64,000 bases of DNA from Bacteroidota bacterium (lineage in GTDB: Bacteria; Bacteroidota; Bacteroidia; Chitinophagales; Chitinophagaceae), in NCBI GenBank assembly GCA_029555415.1, contig JAKPSI010000060.1, forward strand, positions 1 through 64,000, written 5' to 3'. This document shows positions 18,693-25,990 of this stretch, one piece after another. The position numbers and the translations under genes were made by a program. Within the stretch, counting starts at the first letter, position 1. The number at the start of each line of letters is the position of its first letter. The notes below the pieces were generated by a model, which had not been told where the DNA came from, did no database searches, and saw only the letters and a program-made list of their open reading frames with translations.

Positions 18693-18727
18693 CTAATACC
18701 TAATACTTAATACCTAATACTGAATAC
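18693..18727. repeat. Heptamer tandem array, unit CTAATAC (5 units), abutting atpC
   Basis: Five gapless units of the form YKAATAC end at 18727; one T separates them from the atpC ATG at 18729. The whole expected ribosome-binding zone of atpC therefore consists of repeat units, and no Shine-Dalgarno sequence is present. Confidence 0.88.
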
Positions 18728-18728
18728 T

Positions 18729-18983
18729 ATGAATCTTGAGATACTTACTCCTGAGAAAAAACTCTTCAGCGGCGAAGTGTACGGCGTGCAGATGCCCGGC
18801 GTAAGCGGAAGCTTTGAAGTGCTGGAGAAACACGCACCACTGGTCAGCGCGCTGAAAGCCGGTCGCGTGAAAGTGCTGAAAGATAAACAGCATACTTCAA
18901 GCTATACCATCCAGGGTGGATTCGTGGAAGTGCTGAATAATAAGGTTACTGTGCTGGTGGAAGGTGCTGAAGCAGTTGAGTAA
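18729..18983 (+). CDS. atpC: F1Fo ATP synthase subunit epsilon (short form)
   Basis: This 84-residue protein is the epsilon subunit, part of the central stalk. It contains only the N-terminal beta-sandwich domain (LEILTPEKKLFSGEV, GSFEVLEKHAPLVSAL, IQGGFVEVLNNKVTVLVEGA). The C-terminal inhibitory helical hairpin of the 135-residue E. coli form is absent, as is usual in Bacteroidota. It follows atpD and an inserted four-helix-bundle gene and is closed by a strong terminator. Confidence 0.93.
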   Translation: MNLEILTPEKKLFSGEVYGVQMPGVSGSFEVLEKHAPLVSALKAGRVKVLKDKQHTSSYTIQGGFVEVLNNKVTVLVEGAEAVE

Positions 18984-18984
18984 G

Positions 18985-19012
18985 CAGTCGGTAGTCGTTA
19001 GCCTTTAGTCAC
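18985..19012. repeat. Heptamer tandem array, TAGTCGG family (4 units)
   Basis: Units CAGTCGG, TAGTCGT, TAGCCTT and TAGTCAC begin one base after the atpC stop codon. It is the same family and orientation as the array directly after atpD. Confidence 0.75.
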
Positions 19013-19037
19013 GACGTTCAGGATCAGTAATAAATTT

Positions 19038-19071
19038 CAAATGCCGTCTCTAACAAGAGACGGCATTTTTA
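19038..19071 (+). terminator. Rho-independent terminator of the atp unit
   Basis: A 13-bp stem (AAATGCCGTCTCT at 19039-19051 paired with AGAGACGGCATTT, loop AACA) ends in a T run. It lies 55 bases past the atpC stop codon. Confidence 0.9.
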
Positions 19072-19120
19072 TGTTTAGTTGTTGAGGTACTTAGACTTCA
19101 CTTCGAATTAAACGCCCCCC

Positions 19121-19190
19121 TGCCACTTGCTTCCTGCTATCTCTAACTTCTTAACTTTTACCTTTTATCTATTACCTGTTCCCTGTGATC
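19121..19190. repeat. Long heptamer tract (10 degenerate units) overlapping a gene end
   Basis: Ten consecutive 7-base units, each beginning with T and most ending in C (TGCTTCC, TTTTACC, TTTTATC, TATTACC, TGTTCCC and similar). The tract overlaps the 3' end of the minus-strand DUF4197 gene, so its stop codon and about its last eight residues are encoded by repeat units. Confidence 0.75.
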
Positions 19191-19893
19191 TTCTTTTCAG
19201 CTCCTGCTCCGCATACCCGAACACCTTCTTCATCAGATCTGTTTTCCTCAGTTCGTATTTCGTGCGGATCTGTTCTTCTTCATTGGCGACGCTGAGGAAC
19301 ATGAAATCGACCACGCGGGCGGAGATGAAATCGGTCAGGTTGTTCTCCAGCGGTGATTTGATGAAGGGGATCTTATTATAGGTATCGGCTACCTGTTTCC
19401 AGTCCTTGTCGCCGCCTTCTACTTTGATGGTGCTGTCCACGATCGGTCTGAACGCTTCGATCAGCGCGGGTTTCATGTTTGATTTGAAATATTCCGTGGC
19501 AGCATGGTTATTGTCGGTCACCAATATATTGACCGCATCACGGATGCTCATGTTCTTCACGGCATCCAGGAAGATGGGTTTGGATACGGTGACGGCGGAG
19601 CCCATGGCGCGTGTGAATTTGCCGGTGACCTGGTCCACTACTTTATCCAGTCCGATATCACGTAATGTTTTTTCGATCTTCGCGGCATCACCCGGGAATG
19701 CGAAGCGCACCAGCGGATTGGCATTCGGATCATTGAATGCATCGAATGAACGGAACAAGCCCTGTGTGAGTGCTTGCTTCAGGCCCTCACTCATTTCGAG
19801 ATCGGAAGGAATGATCCCCAGGTTTTTCAGCACGCTGCAGGAGGGCAGGATGAAAAGGAATGCAAAGACGAAGGAAAGTACACGAATTTTCAT
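19165..19893 (-). CDS. DUF4197 lipoprotein
   Basis: This 242-residue protein has a lipoprotein signal peptide with lipobox LPSC (Cys19) and then a single DUF4197 domain (segments such as GLKQALTQGL, ALIEAFRPIVDSTIKVEGGDKDW and the NLTDFISARVVDFMF block). The function of the family is unknown. The last residues (SQGTGNR) and the stop codon are encoded by a heptamer repeat tract that continues into the spacer, so the natural C-terminus has probably been altered by repeat growth. It is separated from yqgE by 61 bases that hold another heptamer array. Confidence 0.87.
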   Translation of the reverse strand: MKIRVLSFVFAFLFILPSCSVLKNLGIIPSDLEMSEGLKQALTQGLFRSFDAFNDPNANPLVRFAFPGDAAKIEKTLRDIGLDKVVDQVTGKFTRAMGSAVTVSKPIFLDAVKNMSIRDAVNILVTDNNHAATEYFKSNMKPALIEAFRPIVDSTIKVEGGDKDWKQVADTYNKIPFIKSPLENNLTDFISARVVDFMFLSVANEEEQIRTKYELRKTDLMKKVFGYAEQELKRRSQGTGNR

Positions 19894-19926
19894 ATGATCG
19901 ATTTCAGGATAAAAAATAGAACTGTC

Positions 19927-19961
19927 TTAATACTTTATACTTAATACTGAATACTCAATTC
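19927..19961. repeat. Heptamer tandem array, unit TTAATAC (5 units)
   Basis: Units TTAATAC, TTTATAC, TTAATAC, TGAATAC and TCAATTC fill most of the spacer between the DUF4197 and yqgE genes. The stop codon of the minus-strand yqgE (19955-19957) lies inside the last unit. It is the same family as the array before atpC. Confidence 0.8.
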
Positions 19962-20506
19962 AGCTGCGGATCGATCGGAAAATTCACCATCATGGTATAA
20001 TCTCCGCCGAGGTGAAGCAGCGCTTCTTTCCAAACTTCATCATGTTTGCTGTGGAAGACGAGTTTGCGGGTAGCTTTTACCGTTAGCCAGGATTTCTCTT
20101 CCATTTCAGTGGCCAGTTGTCCCTCGCTCCAGCCGGAATAGCCGAGAAAGAAACGGATACGGTCCGGATCATAATCCTCATTGCGGATCACTTGTAAGAG
20201 GGATTCAAAATCACCGCCCCAGAAAATGCCTTTCATCACTTCCTGTCCGCCCGGGATGAGATCCGGATACTGATGAAGAAAATGGATCGTGTCGGGCTGA
20301 ACTGGACCGCCATAAAAAACCGGCAAGGGATGATCTTCCAGTCCGGGCAGTAACTGATCGAGTGTGTTCTCATACTTGCGGTTCAGTACGAATCCGAAGC
20401 TGCCTTCCGTCCGGTGTTCACAAAGGAAGACGACCGTACGTAAAAAGTTAGGGTCTTTCAGAAACGGATCCGCGATCAGTAATATGCCGGCACCGGGTTC
20501 AATCAT
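19955..20506 (-). CDS. YqgE/AlgH family protein
   Basis: This 183-residue protein is a complete YqgE/AlgH domain. The N-terminal GAGILLIADPFLKDPNFLRT, then VVFLCEHRTEGSFGFVLNR, the FYGGPVQ motif and FLGYSGWSEGQL are all signature segments. The family is conserved but its molecular function is not settled. Its stop codon lies in a heptamer array. It is separated from the DUF4197 gene by 61 bases on the same strand and may be transcribed ahead of it. Confidence 0.93.
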   Translation of the reverse strand: MIEPGAGILLIADPFLKDPNFLRTVVFLCEHRTEGSFGFVLNRKYENTLDQLLPGLEDHPLPVFYGGPVQPDTIHFLHQYPDLIPGGQEVMKGIFWGGDFESLLQVIRNEDYDPDRIRFFLGYSGWSEGQLATEMEEKSWLTVKATRKLVFHSKHDEVWKEALLHLGGDYTMMVNFPIDPQLN

Positions 20507-20697
20507 GGTTCAATTTATGATGAAATTCGAAACGGGGAAACAGTTTTTATTATCACGACCGGCCTTTCCATAAAACCGCGTTAAAAAGGAGGTTCCGGAC
20601 CGGCCGGGGAACAGGCTGATGAAGCCGGTTCAGTATTTTTGCGGGACTGTTGCTGTTCATCAAAAACCTTTTATCTTCGGACGCTACAGCCTGACCA

Positions 20698-22047
20698 TTG
20701 AAGCGCATATTTACCATTATCACTCTTCTGATCAGCCTTTCACTGGGCGGTATCATCATTATCCAGACCTCCTGGATCATGAACATGATCCTGTTGCGTG
20801 AAGAACAGATCAAACAAAAGGTGGATGAAGCCGCAACCGCGGTGGGGCAGGAACTTCAGACCTATAAAGGACTTTATTCCAATCCCAATAAGAACGGAAC
20901 GTCCGGCATTTTCCCGGATGAGTTCTCGATCGACTTCCTGAAACCGATCACGATCGGACAGCGTTTCAGCGCGGCAGAGATCAACGAGAAGATATCGAAG
21001 ACCTTTACAAAAATGCGGCTGGAGAATATCGCGTTCGAATTCCAGTTGGGTGTGGTGAGTCCCCGTACCGGCGTGATGAGTCAGGTCGAAAGGCAGTCAC
21101 GCAATTTTGAGGAAGTGTACAATGACACGGTCAACAGTTACCCGCATGCATATATGATGATCAGTCCGCCCGGCTCCGCATCCGAGAATCTGGATGTGGC
21201 GGAGGCGCTGATTGTTGTGGTGCCCCATATCCACAGTTTCGTGTTGAAGTCGCTCCGGCTGCGTATCGCAACCTCGATACTCTTCACCCTGATCATCATC
21301 GCTGCATTTTATCTTACCGTACGCACCATGCTGCGTCAGAAGAAGCTGGGGGAGATCAAGAATGATTTCATCAATAACATGACGCATGAGTTCAAGACGC
21401 CGATCGCGACGATCTCGCTGGCGGTGGATGCCATACGGAATGAGAAGGTCCTGAATGATAAAGAGAAGATCGGTTACTTCAGTACGATCATCAAGGAAGA
21501 GAATCAGCGGATGAACCGGCAGGTGGAAACGATCTTACGTGCGTCACAACTGGAGAAGCAGGAAGTGGAACTGAATCTGAAACCGGTGCAGGTGCATCAG
21601 GTGATCCATAAAGTGGTCGATAATTTCAGTCTGCAAATGCAGGAGAAACAGGGCTCCATCGACTTGCAGCTGGATGCGGTGAATGACACCATCGAAGCGG
21701 ATGAAGTGCATCTGTTCAACCTGGTGAACAATATGGTCGATAACGCGCTGAAATATTCAAAGGAGACCGTTCCGCCGGTGGTGAAGATCACGACGAGCTC
21801 CACAACGAAGCATTTTTCGATCCGGATCGATGACAACGGTATCGGTATGAACCGGGAAACACTCAAGAAGATATTCGAAAGATTCTACCGTGCGCATACA
21901 GGCAATATCCATAATGTGAAAGGATTCGGTCTCGGACTGAGTTACGTCAAGACCATTGTGGAAGCACATGGTGGTACGATCCGCGCGGAAAGCCTGCTGG
22001 GCCGTGGCAGTACCTTCACTATTGAGTTCCCCCTCAAGCGTTCCTGA
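20698..22047 (+). CDS. Membrane sensor histidine kinase, orphan
   Basis: This 449-residue kinase has a membrane helix at about residues 5-31, a periplasmic sensor of about 150 residues, a second helix (about 189-210), then a HisKA domain with phospho-acceptor His230 in NNMTHEFKTPIATIS. A HATPase domain follows with N box NMVDNALKYS, DDNGIGM, FGLGLSYV and GRGSTFTIEFP. There is no HAMP domain. The start codon is TTG at 20698, giving MKRIFTI, with the first helix close behind. No response regulator gene is adjacent, so the partner must be elsewhere. The signal is unknown. It is convergent with queA, with no spacer between the ends. Confidence 0.9.
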   Translation: MKRIFTIITLLISLSLGGIIIIQTSWIMNMILLREEQIKQKVDEAATAVGQELQTYKGLYSNPNKNGTSGIFPDEFSIDFLKPITIGQRFSAAEINEKISKTFTKMRLENIAFEFQLGVVSPRTGVMSQVERQSRNFEEVYNDTVNSYPHAYMMISPPGSASENLDVAEALIVVVPHIHSFVLKSLRLRIATSILFTLIIIAAFYLTVRTMLRQKKLGEIKNDFINNMTHEFKTPIATISLAVDAIRNEKVLNDKEKIGYFSTIIKEENQRMNRQVETILRASQLEKQEVELNLKPVQVHQVIHKVVDNFSLQMQEKQGSIDLQLDAVNDTIEADEVHLFNLVNNMVDNALKYSKETVPPVVKITTSSTTKHFSIRIDDNGIGMNRETLKKIFERFYRAHTGNIHNVKGFGLGLSYVKTIVEAHGGTIRAESLLGRGSTFTIEFPLKRS

Positions 22048-23274
22048 TCATTCTCTGATCCATAGCAGGGATCCGTCTCCATAACTCAGGAATCTGAAAT
22101 CATTTTCCATCGCGTAAGCATAGATATCGCGCCATGCCATTCCGGTTATGGCAGCAACCAGTAATAATAAGGTAGAAGCGGGCTGATGGAAATTCGTGAT
22201 GAGTGCACTGGCCATGCGGAACCGGTAACCCGGCGCGATGATGATCTGTGTACGGGCGATGATGCGTTCTGTTTTGTGTTCATTCAGGTATTGCAGCAGT
22301 GCATCGATGGCATCAGCGGGTGCGATATTCTTTTCTGATAAAGTATAAGGTTCCCATTGCAAAAGTGTGAACGCATTCTCTTTTTCTCCACTGATCAGTT
22401 TCACACCCATCCAGTACAATGATTCGATGGTACGGAGTGATGTTGTGCCAACAGGAATGATATTGCCGGGTAGTTGGTCACGTAAACGCTGCAAGGCATT
22501 CCGGTTCACATCGATCCATTCGGCATGCATATCATGATCTTCCATCTTCTCCGCTTTCACGGGTTTGAAAGTACCGGCACCGACATGTAATGTCACCATG
22601 GTCCTTGCGATGCTTTTATTTTCAAATGACCGCATGACGTTTTCGGTGAAATGCAGGCCGGCTGTGGGTGCGGCAACGGATCCTTCTTCTTTCGCATAGA
22701 TGGTCTGGTATCTTTCAAGGTCGCTGGATTCGGCTTCACGTTTGAGATAGGGCGGGAGCGGAATAGCGCCGGCGATATGTAATAAGGAAGCGAATGAAAG
22801 TGTGGCGGGTTCCCAGTTGAAAGTGATGATGAAGTTCTCTGACTCTTTTCCTGAACATCTGGCTTCCAGTTTCACGGTGATGCCCTCATGTGTGATCATC
22901 TTCTCCAGCACTTGTCCGGGTTTCCATTTGGAGGCGCCGCCTACCAGGCATTTCCATTCCACACAACTGCAGGTAGCCATGGCCGTTGTGATATCGGGAT
23001 AGATGGAGGAAGGTTCCAGGCAAAAGATCTCAATGACGCCTCCTGTTGGTTTCCGGAACAGCAGTCTTGCTTCCACCACACGTGTATCGTTGAATACAAG
23101 CAGACTTCGGGAAGGGATATGCGCAGCAACATTCTTATAGATATCCTGACTGATCTGACCATTCTTCCAGATCAGCAGTTTGGATGCATCCCGCTCCGGC
23201 AGCGGATAGCGGGCGATACGTTCATCGGGGAGGTCGTAAATGAAATCGTGTATGGAGAGGTCCTTGGGGTGCAT
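22048..23274 (-). CDS. queA: S-adenosylmethionine:tRNA ribosyltransferase-isomerase QueA
   Basis: QueA transfers and rearranges the ribose of SAM onto preQ1 in tRNA to form epoxyqueuosine. From MHPKDLSIHDF the protein has 408 residues, somewhat longer than E. coli QueA. Signatures include YDLPDERIARYPLPERDASKLL, FNDTRVVEARL, the AAPTAGLHFTE motif and HVGAGTFKPVK, and near the end NFHQPASTLLLLVAA. The ATG at 23274 is preferred; an in-frame start at 23358 would add 28 unrelated residues and overlap the DUF3052 gene. Confidence 0.94.
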   Translation of the reverse strand: MHPKDLSIHDFIYDLPDERIARYPLPERDASKLLIWKNGQISQDIYKNVAAHIPSRSLLVFNDTRVVEARLLFRKPTGGVIEIFCLEPSSIYPDITTAMATCSCVEWKCLVGGASKWKPGQVLEKMITHEGITVKLEARCSGKESENFIITFNWEPATLSFASLLHIAGAIPLPPYLKREAESSDLERYQTIYAKEEGSVAAPTAGLHFTENVMRSFENKSIARTMVTLHVGAGTFKPVKAEKMEDHDMHAEWIDVNRNALQRLRDQLPGNIIPVGTTSLRTIESLYWMGVKLISGEKENAFTLLQWEPYTLSEKNIAPADAIDALLQYLNEHKTERIIARTQIIIAPGYRFRMASALITNFHQPASTLLLLVAAITGMAWRDIYAYAMENDFRFLSYGDGSLLWIRE

Positions 23275-23312
23275 GAAAAACGACTGACTGTCGTGTTTGA
23301 TGAAAGACGAAG

Positions 23313-23732
23313 TTACGATCGTTTCGCGAGGGGCACAACCAGTTTCAATGCGCTCCATTGTTCGTTGATCGCGCAGACTTTTACATCCACCAGATCTACT
23401 GCGAGAGCCATATCGCGGATCGTATCTTCTGTGATATCCGTTTTGATACCGGAACTTTTTTTATACCAGGAGACCCATGCGGTGAGTTGTGGATTCGTCT
23501 TTGCATACTGCACGATCTTTTTCATCCCTGATTCCAACGCTTTGCTATCAGGCGCGAAAACATGCATCCAGTCGGGCTTTTGCCCTGCAGTACATAATTG
23601 CTTGCGTATATCTTCTTCCAGCCATGAATGATAAACTGATGGTGCATTTAGCAGCAAGAGTTTCATACCTGGTTTGATCCCGAGTTTTCGGATCAGGGGT
23701 GTTCCTGAGTAGCCGGCGGGCTTTATTGCCAT
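23313..23732 (-). CDS. DUF3052 protein
   Basis: This 139-residue protein matches DUF3052: the N-terminal AGYSGTPLIRKLGIKPGMK, the central DWMHVFAPDSKALE and the C-terminal region DVKVCAINEQWSALKLV, ending in KRS. Its function is unknown. It is followed by queA 38 bases downstream on the same strand and is divergent from the mraZ-led dcw cluster. Confidence 0.87.
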   Translation of the reverse strand: MAIKPAGYSGTPLIRKLGIKPGMKLLLLNAPSVYHSWLEEDIRKQLCTAGQKPDWMHVFAPDSKALESGMKKIVQYAKTNPQLTAWVSWYKKSSGIKTDITEDTIRDMALAVDLVDVKVCAINEQWSALKLVVPLAKRS

Positions 23733-23780
23733 GACTTAAAATTGGTCACCGAAAATAGGTCAGGGACCCCGATTTACCCC

Positions 23781-23821
23781 AATTCACAGGTTTTCCACCG
23801 CAATCCACAGCCTATTCACGC
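23781..23821. promoter_or_regulatory. Four phased CCACA/TCACA-like sites upstream of mraZ
   Basis: CAC triplets start at 23785, 23796, 23806 and 23817, i.e. every 10-11 bases, each preceded by an AT- or T-rich trio. The sites (for example CAATCCACA and TTTTCCACC) resemble degenerate DnaA boxes (TTATCCACA; seven of nine matches at best). They would lie on one face of the helix. A regulatory role is only an inference. Confidence 0.25.
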
Positions 23822-23889
23822 CCTTTTGGCCGAAAAAATTCCCACACCTTCTCAAAGGCTTTACTGTATTGACTTTCAGGGCAAAAAGA

Positions 23890-23949
23890 GATGGGGAAAA
23901 ATAATAAATTGAAAAATTTGCTTGGTAAGTGGGAAAATGTGTTATTTTG
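23890..23949 (+). promoter_or_regulatory. mraZ: Candidate promoter and MraZ-box region of the dcw cluster
   Basis: TTTG (23917-23920) and TTATTTTG (23942-23949), 21 bases apart, fit the Bacteroidota promoter pattern with one mismatch, predicting transcription from about 23953 and a leader of about 33 bases. Between them GTGGGAAAA (23929-23937), and upstream ATGGGGAAAA (from 23891), resemble the TGGGA-type repeats bound by MraZ in other bacteria. Autoregulation of mraZ is known in E. coli and inferred here. Confidence 0.4.
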
Positions 23950-23985
23950 TGTCAATTCTAGTGAAATTGATTCAAACCCCTGATA

Positions 23986-24447
23986 ATGACAGGTTTTCTC
24001 GGAGAATTCGAGGCTACGTTGGACGCCAAGGGGCGTTTCTTGCTGCCGGCAGGCTTCAAAAAGCAATTGCCGGAGGAAGAACCGCAGCGCTTTGTGATCA
24101 ACAGGGGATTTGAAAAGTGTCTGGCCCTTTACCCGGTCAAAAACTGGGAACCGCTCTTTGCAGATATCAGCAAGCTGAACGACTTCGACCCCAAGGTGAG
24201 GGAGTTCCGGAGGTATTTCCTGAATGGCGCCACGTTCGTGGAGCCGGATACAGCGGGTCGCCTGCTGGTGCCACCGAATCTGAAATCACATGCTGATCTG
24301 CAAAAGGACATCGTGCTGGTGGCAGCGGTCAATAAAATTGAGATCTGGGATAGTAATAAGTACAAACAGTTCTTTGATTCTTTTTCACCGGATGTATTCA
24401 GTAACCTGGCCAATGAGGTGATGAATAAGCAACCGGGCGACAAGTAA
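23986..24447 (+). CDS. mraZ: Transcriptional regulator MraZ
   Basis: MraZ is the DNA-binding first gene of dcw clusters and represses its own promoter in E. coli. The 153 residues contain two AbrB-like MraZ domains, with GEFEATLDAKGRFLLPAGFK (residues 5-24) and the DTAGRLLVP repeat (near residue 88). It starts at ATG 23986 and is followed by rsmH 18 bases later. All dcw genes run in the same direction from here to 40730. Confidence 0.95.
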   Translation: MTGFLGEFEATLDAKGRFLLPAGFKKQLPEEEPQRFVINRGFEKCLALYPVKNWEPLFADISKLNDFDPKVREFRRYFLNGATFVEPDTAGRLLVPPNLKSHADLQKDIVLVAAVNKIEIWDSNKYKQFFDSFSPDVFSNLANEVMNKQPGDK

Positions 24448-24465
24448 AACAGGAATCCGCGGAAT

Positions 24466-25437
24466 ATGGGCAAACAACCTGATATGAAACCGGTTCCTGA
24501 TCCTGAAGATGCTTCCTACCATGTGCCGGTCATGCTGGCCGAAGCGGTGGATGCATTACAGGTGAAGCCCGATGGTGTGTATGTGGATTGCACGTTCGGC
24601 GGTGGTGGACATTCAAAAGCCATTCTCGCCCTGCTTGGTCCCGAAGGTAAACTCATCGCATTCGACCAGGATGAAGCGGCCGCGCAAAACGTGCCGGAAG
24701 ATCCGCGGATCATTTTCGTTCCGCATAATTTCCGCCACATCGCCCGTTTCCTCCGACTGCACGGCTTCTCAGCTGTTGATGGTATTCTCGCCGACCTCGG
24801 CGTGAGCAGTCATCAGTTCGATGAGGCGGACCGCGGTTTCTCATTCCGTTTCCAGGCCGACCTGGATATGCGGATGGACCAGCGTCAGGCTAAAACAGCA
24901 GCCGATATCCTGAATACTTATTCCGAACAGCAACTGCACAAATTATTTGAGCAGTATGGCGAAGTGACCAATTCCAAAACACTGGCAAAGACCATTGTGA
25001 CGGCCCGGTCAGCTCAGCCCTTCAAGACCATCGAAGGCTTTCGGAATGCAGTCCGTGAAATCGTGAAAGGAAACCCCAACAAGTACTTTGCCCAGGTTTT
25101 CCAGGCTTTAAGGATCGAGGTAAATGATGAACTCGGCGCAGCAGAAGAAATGCTGAGCCAGGTCCCATCCCTGCTCAAACCCGGAGGCCGTGCAGCCATC
25201 ATCACGTTTCACTCTTTAGAAGACCGGTTGGTAAAGAACTTTTTCCGTCGCGGCACATTCGATGAACCGGATCCGAACCCCTTTAGTGTTGAACAAACGG
25301 TCAGTGACCTGGAAGTGGTCACCCGCAAGCCGGTGTTACCCACGGAACATGAAATGAAGCTGAACCCCAGATCGCGCAGTGCCAAACTGCGGGTCGCGGA
25401 AAAGCGAACGAACAACTCAGAGAATTCAGAACAGTAA
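24466..25437 (+). CDS. rsmH: 16S rRNA (cytosine-1402-N4) methyltransferase
   Basis: RsmH (MraW) methylates N4 of C1402 in 16S rRNA. The 323 residues contain HVPVMLAEAVDAL, the SAM-binding CTFGGGGHS (near residue 43), ILADLGVSSHQFDEADRGFS and the C-terminal FHSLEDRLVKNFFRR. The length and order are standard. It starts 18 bases after mraZ. A small 6-bp hairpin (CCTGCT / AGCAGG at 25488-25503) lies in the 102-base spacer before ftsL. Confidence 0.96.
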   Translation: MGKQPDMKPVPDPEDASYHVPVMLAEAVDALQVKPDGVYVDCTFGGGGHSKAILALLGPEGKLIAFDQDEAAAQNVPEDPRIIFVPHNFRHIARFLRLHGFSAVDGILADLGVSSHQFDEADRGFSFRFQADLDMRMDQRQAKTAADILNTYSEQQLHKLFEQYGEVTNSKTLAKTIVTARSAQPFKTIEGFRNAVREIVKGNPNKYFAQVFQALRIEVNDELGAAEEMLSQVPSLLKPGGRAAIITFHSLEDRLVKNFFRRGTFDEPDPNPFSVEQTVSDLEVVTRKPVLPTEHEMKLNPRSRSAKLRVAEKRTNNSENSEQ

Positions 25438-25539
25438 CATATAGATGGTAAGAAAAAACCGGAAAGTCTATATCCCTTGATTTACCTCCTGCTCAACAGC
25501 AGGGTATCGAAAAACCAGAACGAGCTTAAAAACTCATTT

Positions 25540-25893
25540 ATGCAGGAACAAAAAAATCCGGAAGAGCGGAAACCGCAAACCATTACTGATAAAGCCGGCT
25601 GGAAACGGTGGCTTAACTATCAGTCTGTCGTCAAGCAGATCCCGTTCTTCCTGTTCCTCGCACTGCTGGCTGTTATCTATATCTATAATGGTCACAATGC
25701 GGATAATACCCTCCGCGAGATCAGCCGTACACAGAAAGAAGTAAAAGAACTGGAATACGAATACAAGACCGTGAAGAGTGAAGTGATGTTCCGCAGCCAG
25801 CAGAGCGAACTGGTCAGGGCGGTGGAACCCATGGGATTGAAAGAACTGACCGTTGCGCCCGTCATTTTACCAGGCGTAGCAACAAGGAACTAA
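25540..25893 (+). CDS. ftsL: Cell division protein FtsL-like
   Basis: This short bitopic protein occupies the ftsL position of the cluster. From the ATG at 25540 it has 117 residues: a cytoplasmic basic stretch, one membrane helix (about 38-50, IPFFLFLALLAVIYIY), then a periplasmic coiled coil (REISRTQKEVKELEYEYKTV). An in-frame TTG at 25477 is possible but adds nothing expected. Sequence similarity to FtsL of other phyla is low, so the name rests on topology and position. Confidence 0.85.
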   Translation: MQEQKNPEERKPQTITDKAGWKRWLNYQSVVKQIPFFLFLALLAVIYIYNGHNADNTLREISRTQKEVKELEYEYKTVKSEVMFRSQQSELVRAVEPMGLKELTVAPVILPGVATRN

Positions 25894-25990
25894 GGAACAA
25901 CGAACGAACACACCTGCTGGAGAACAGGTGAAAAGATATCCGCCCGGACAGCGGAGGACAACTGGAACAACAACTAAAAAGGTGGCGACA

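Noticed and set aside
23781-23821. Replication origin (oriC) because of DnaA-box-like sites
   Set aside because: Matches to TTATCCACA are at best seven of nine, there is no dnaA or other origin marker gene beside it, and no long AT-rich unwinding region.
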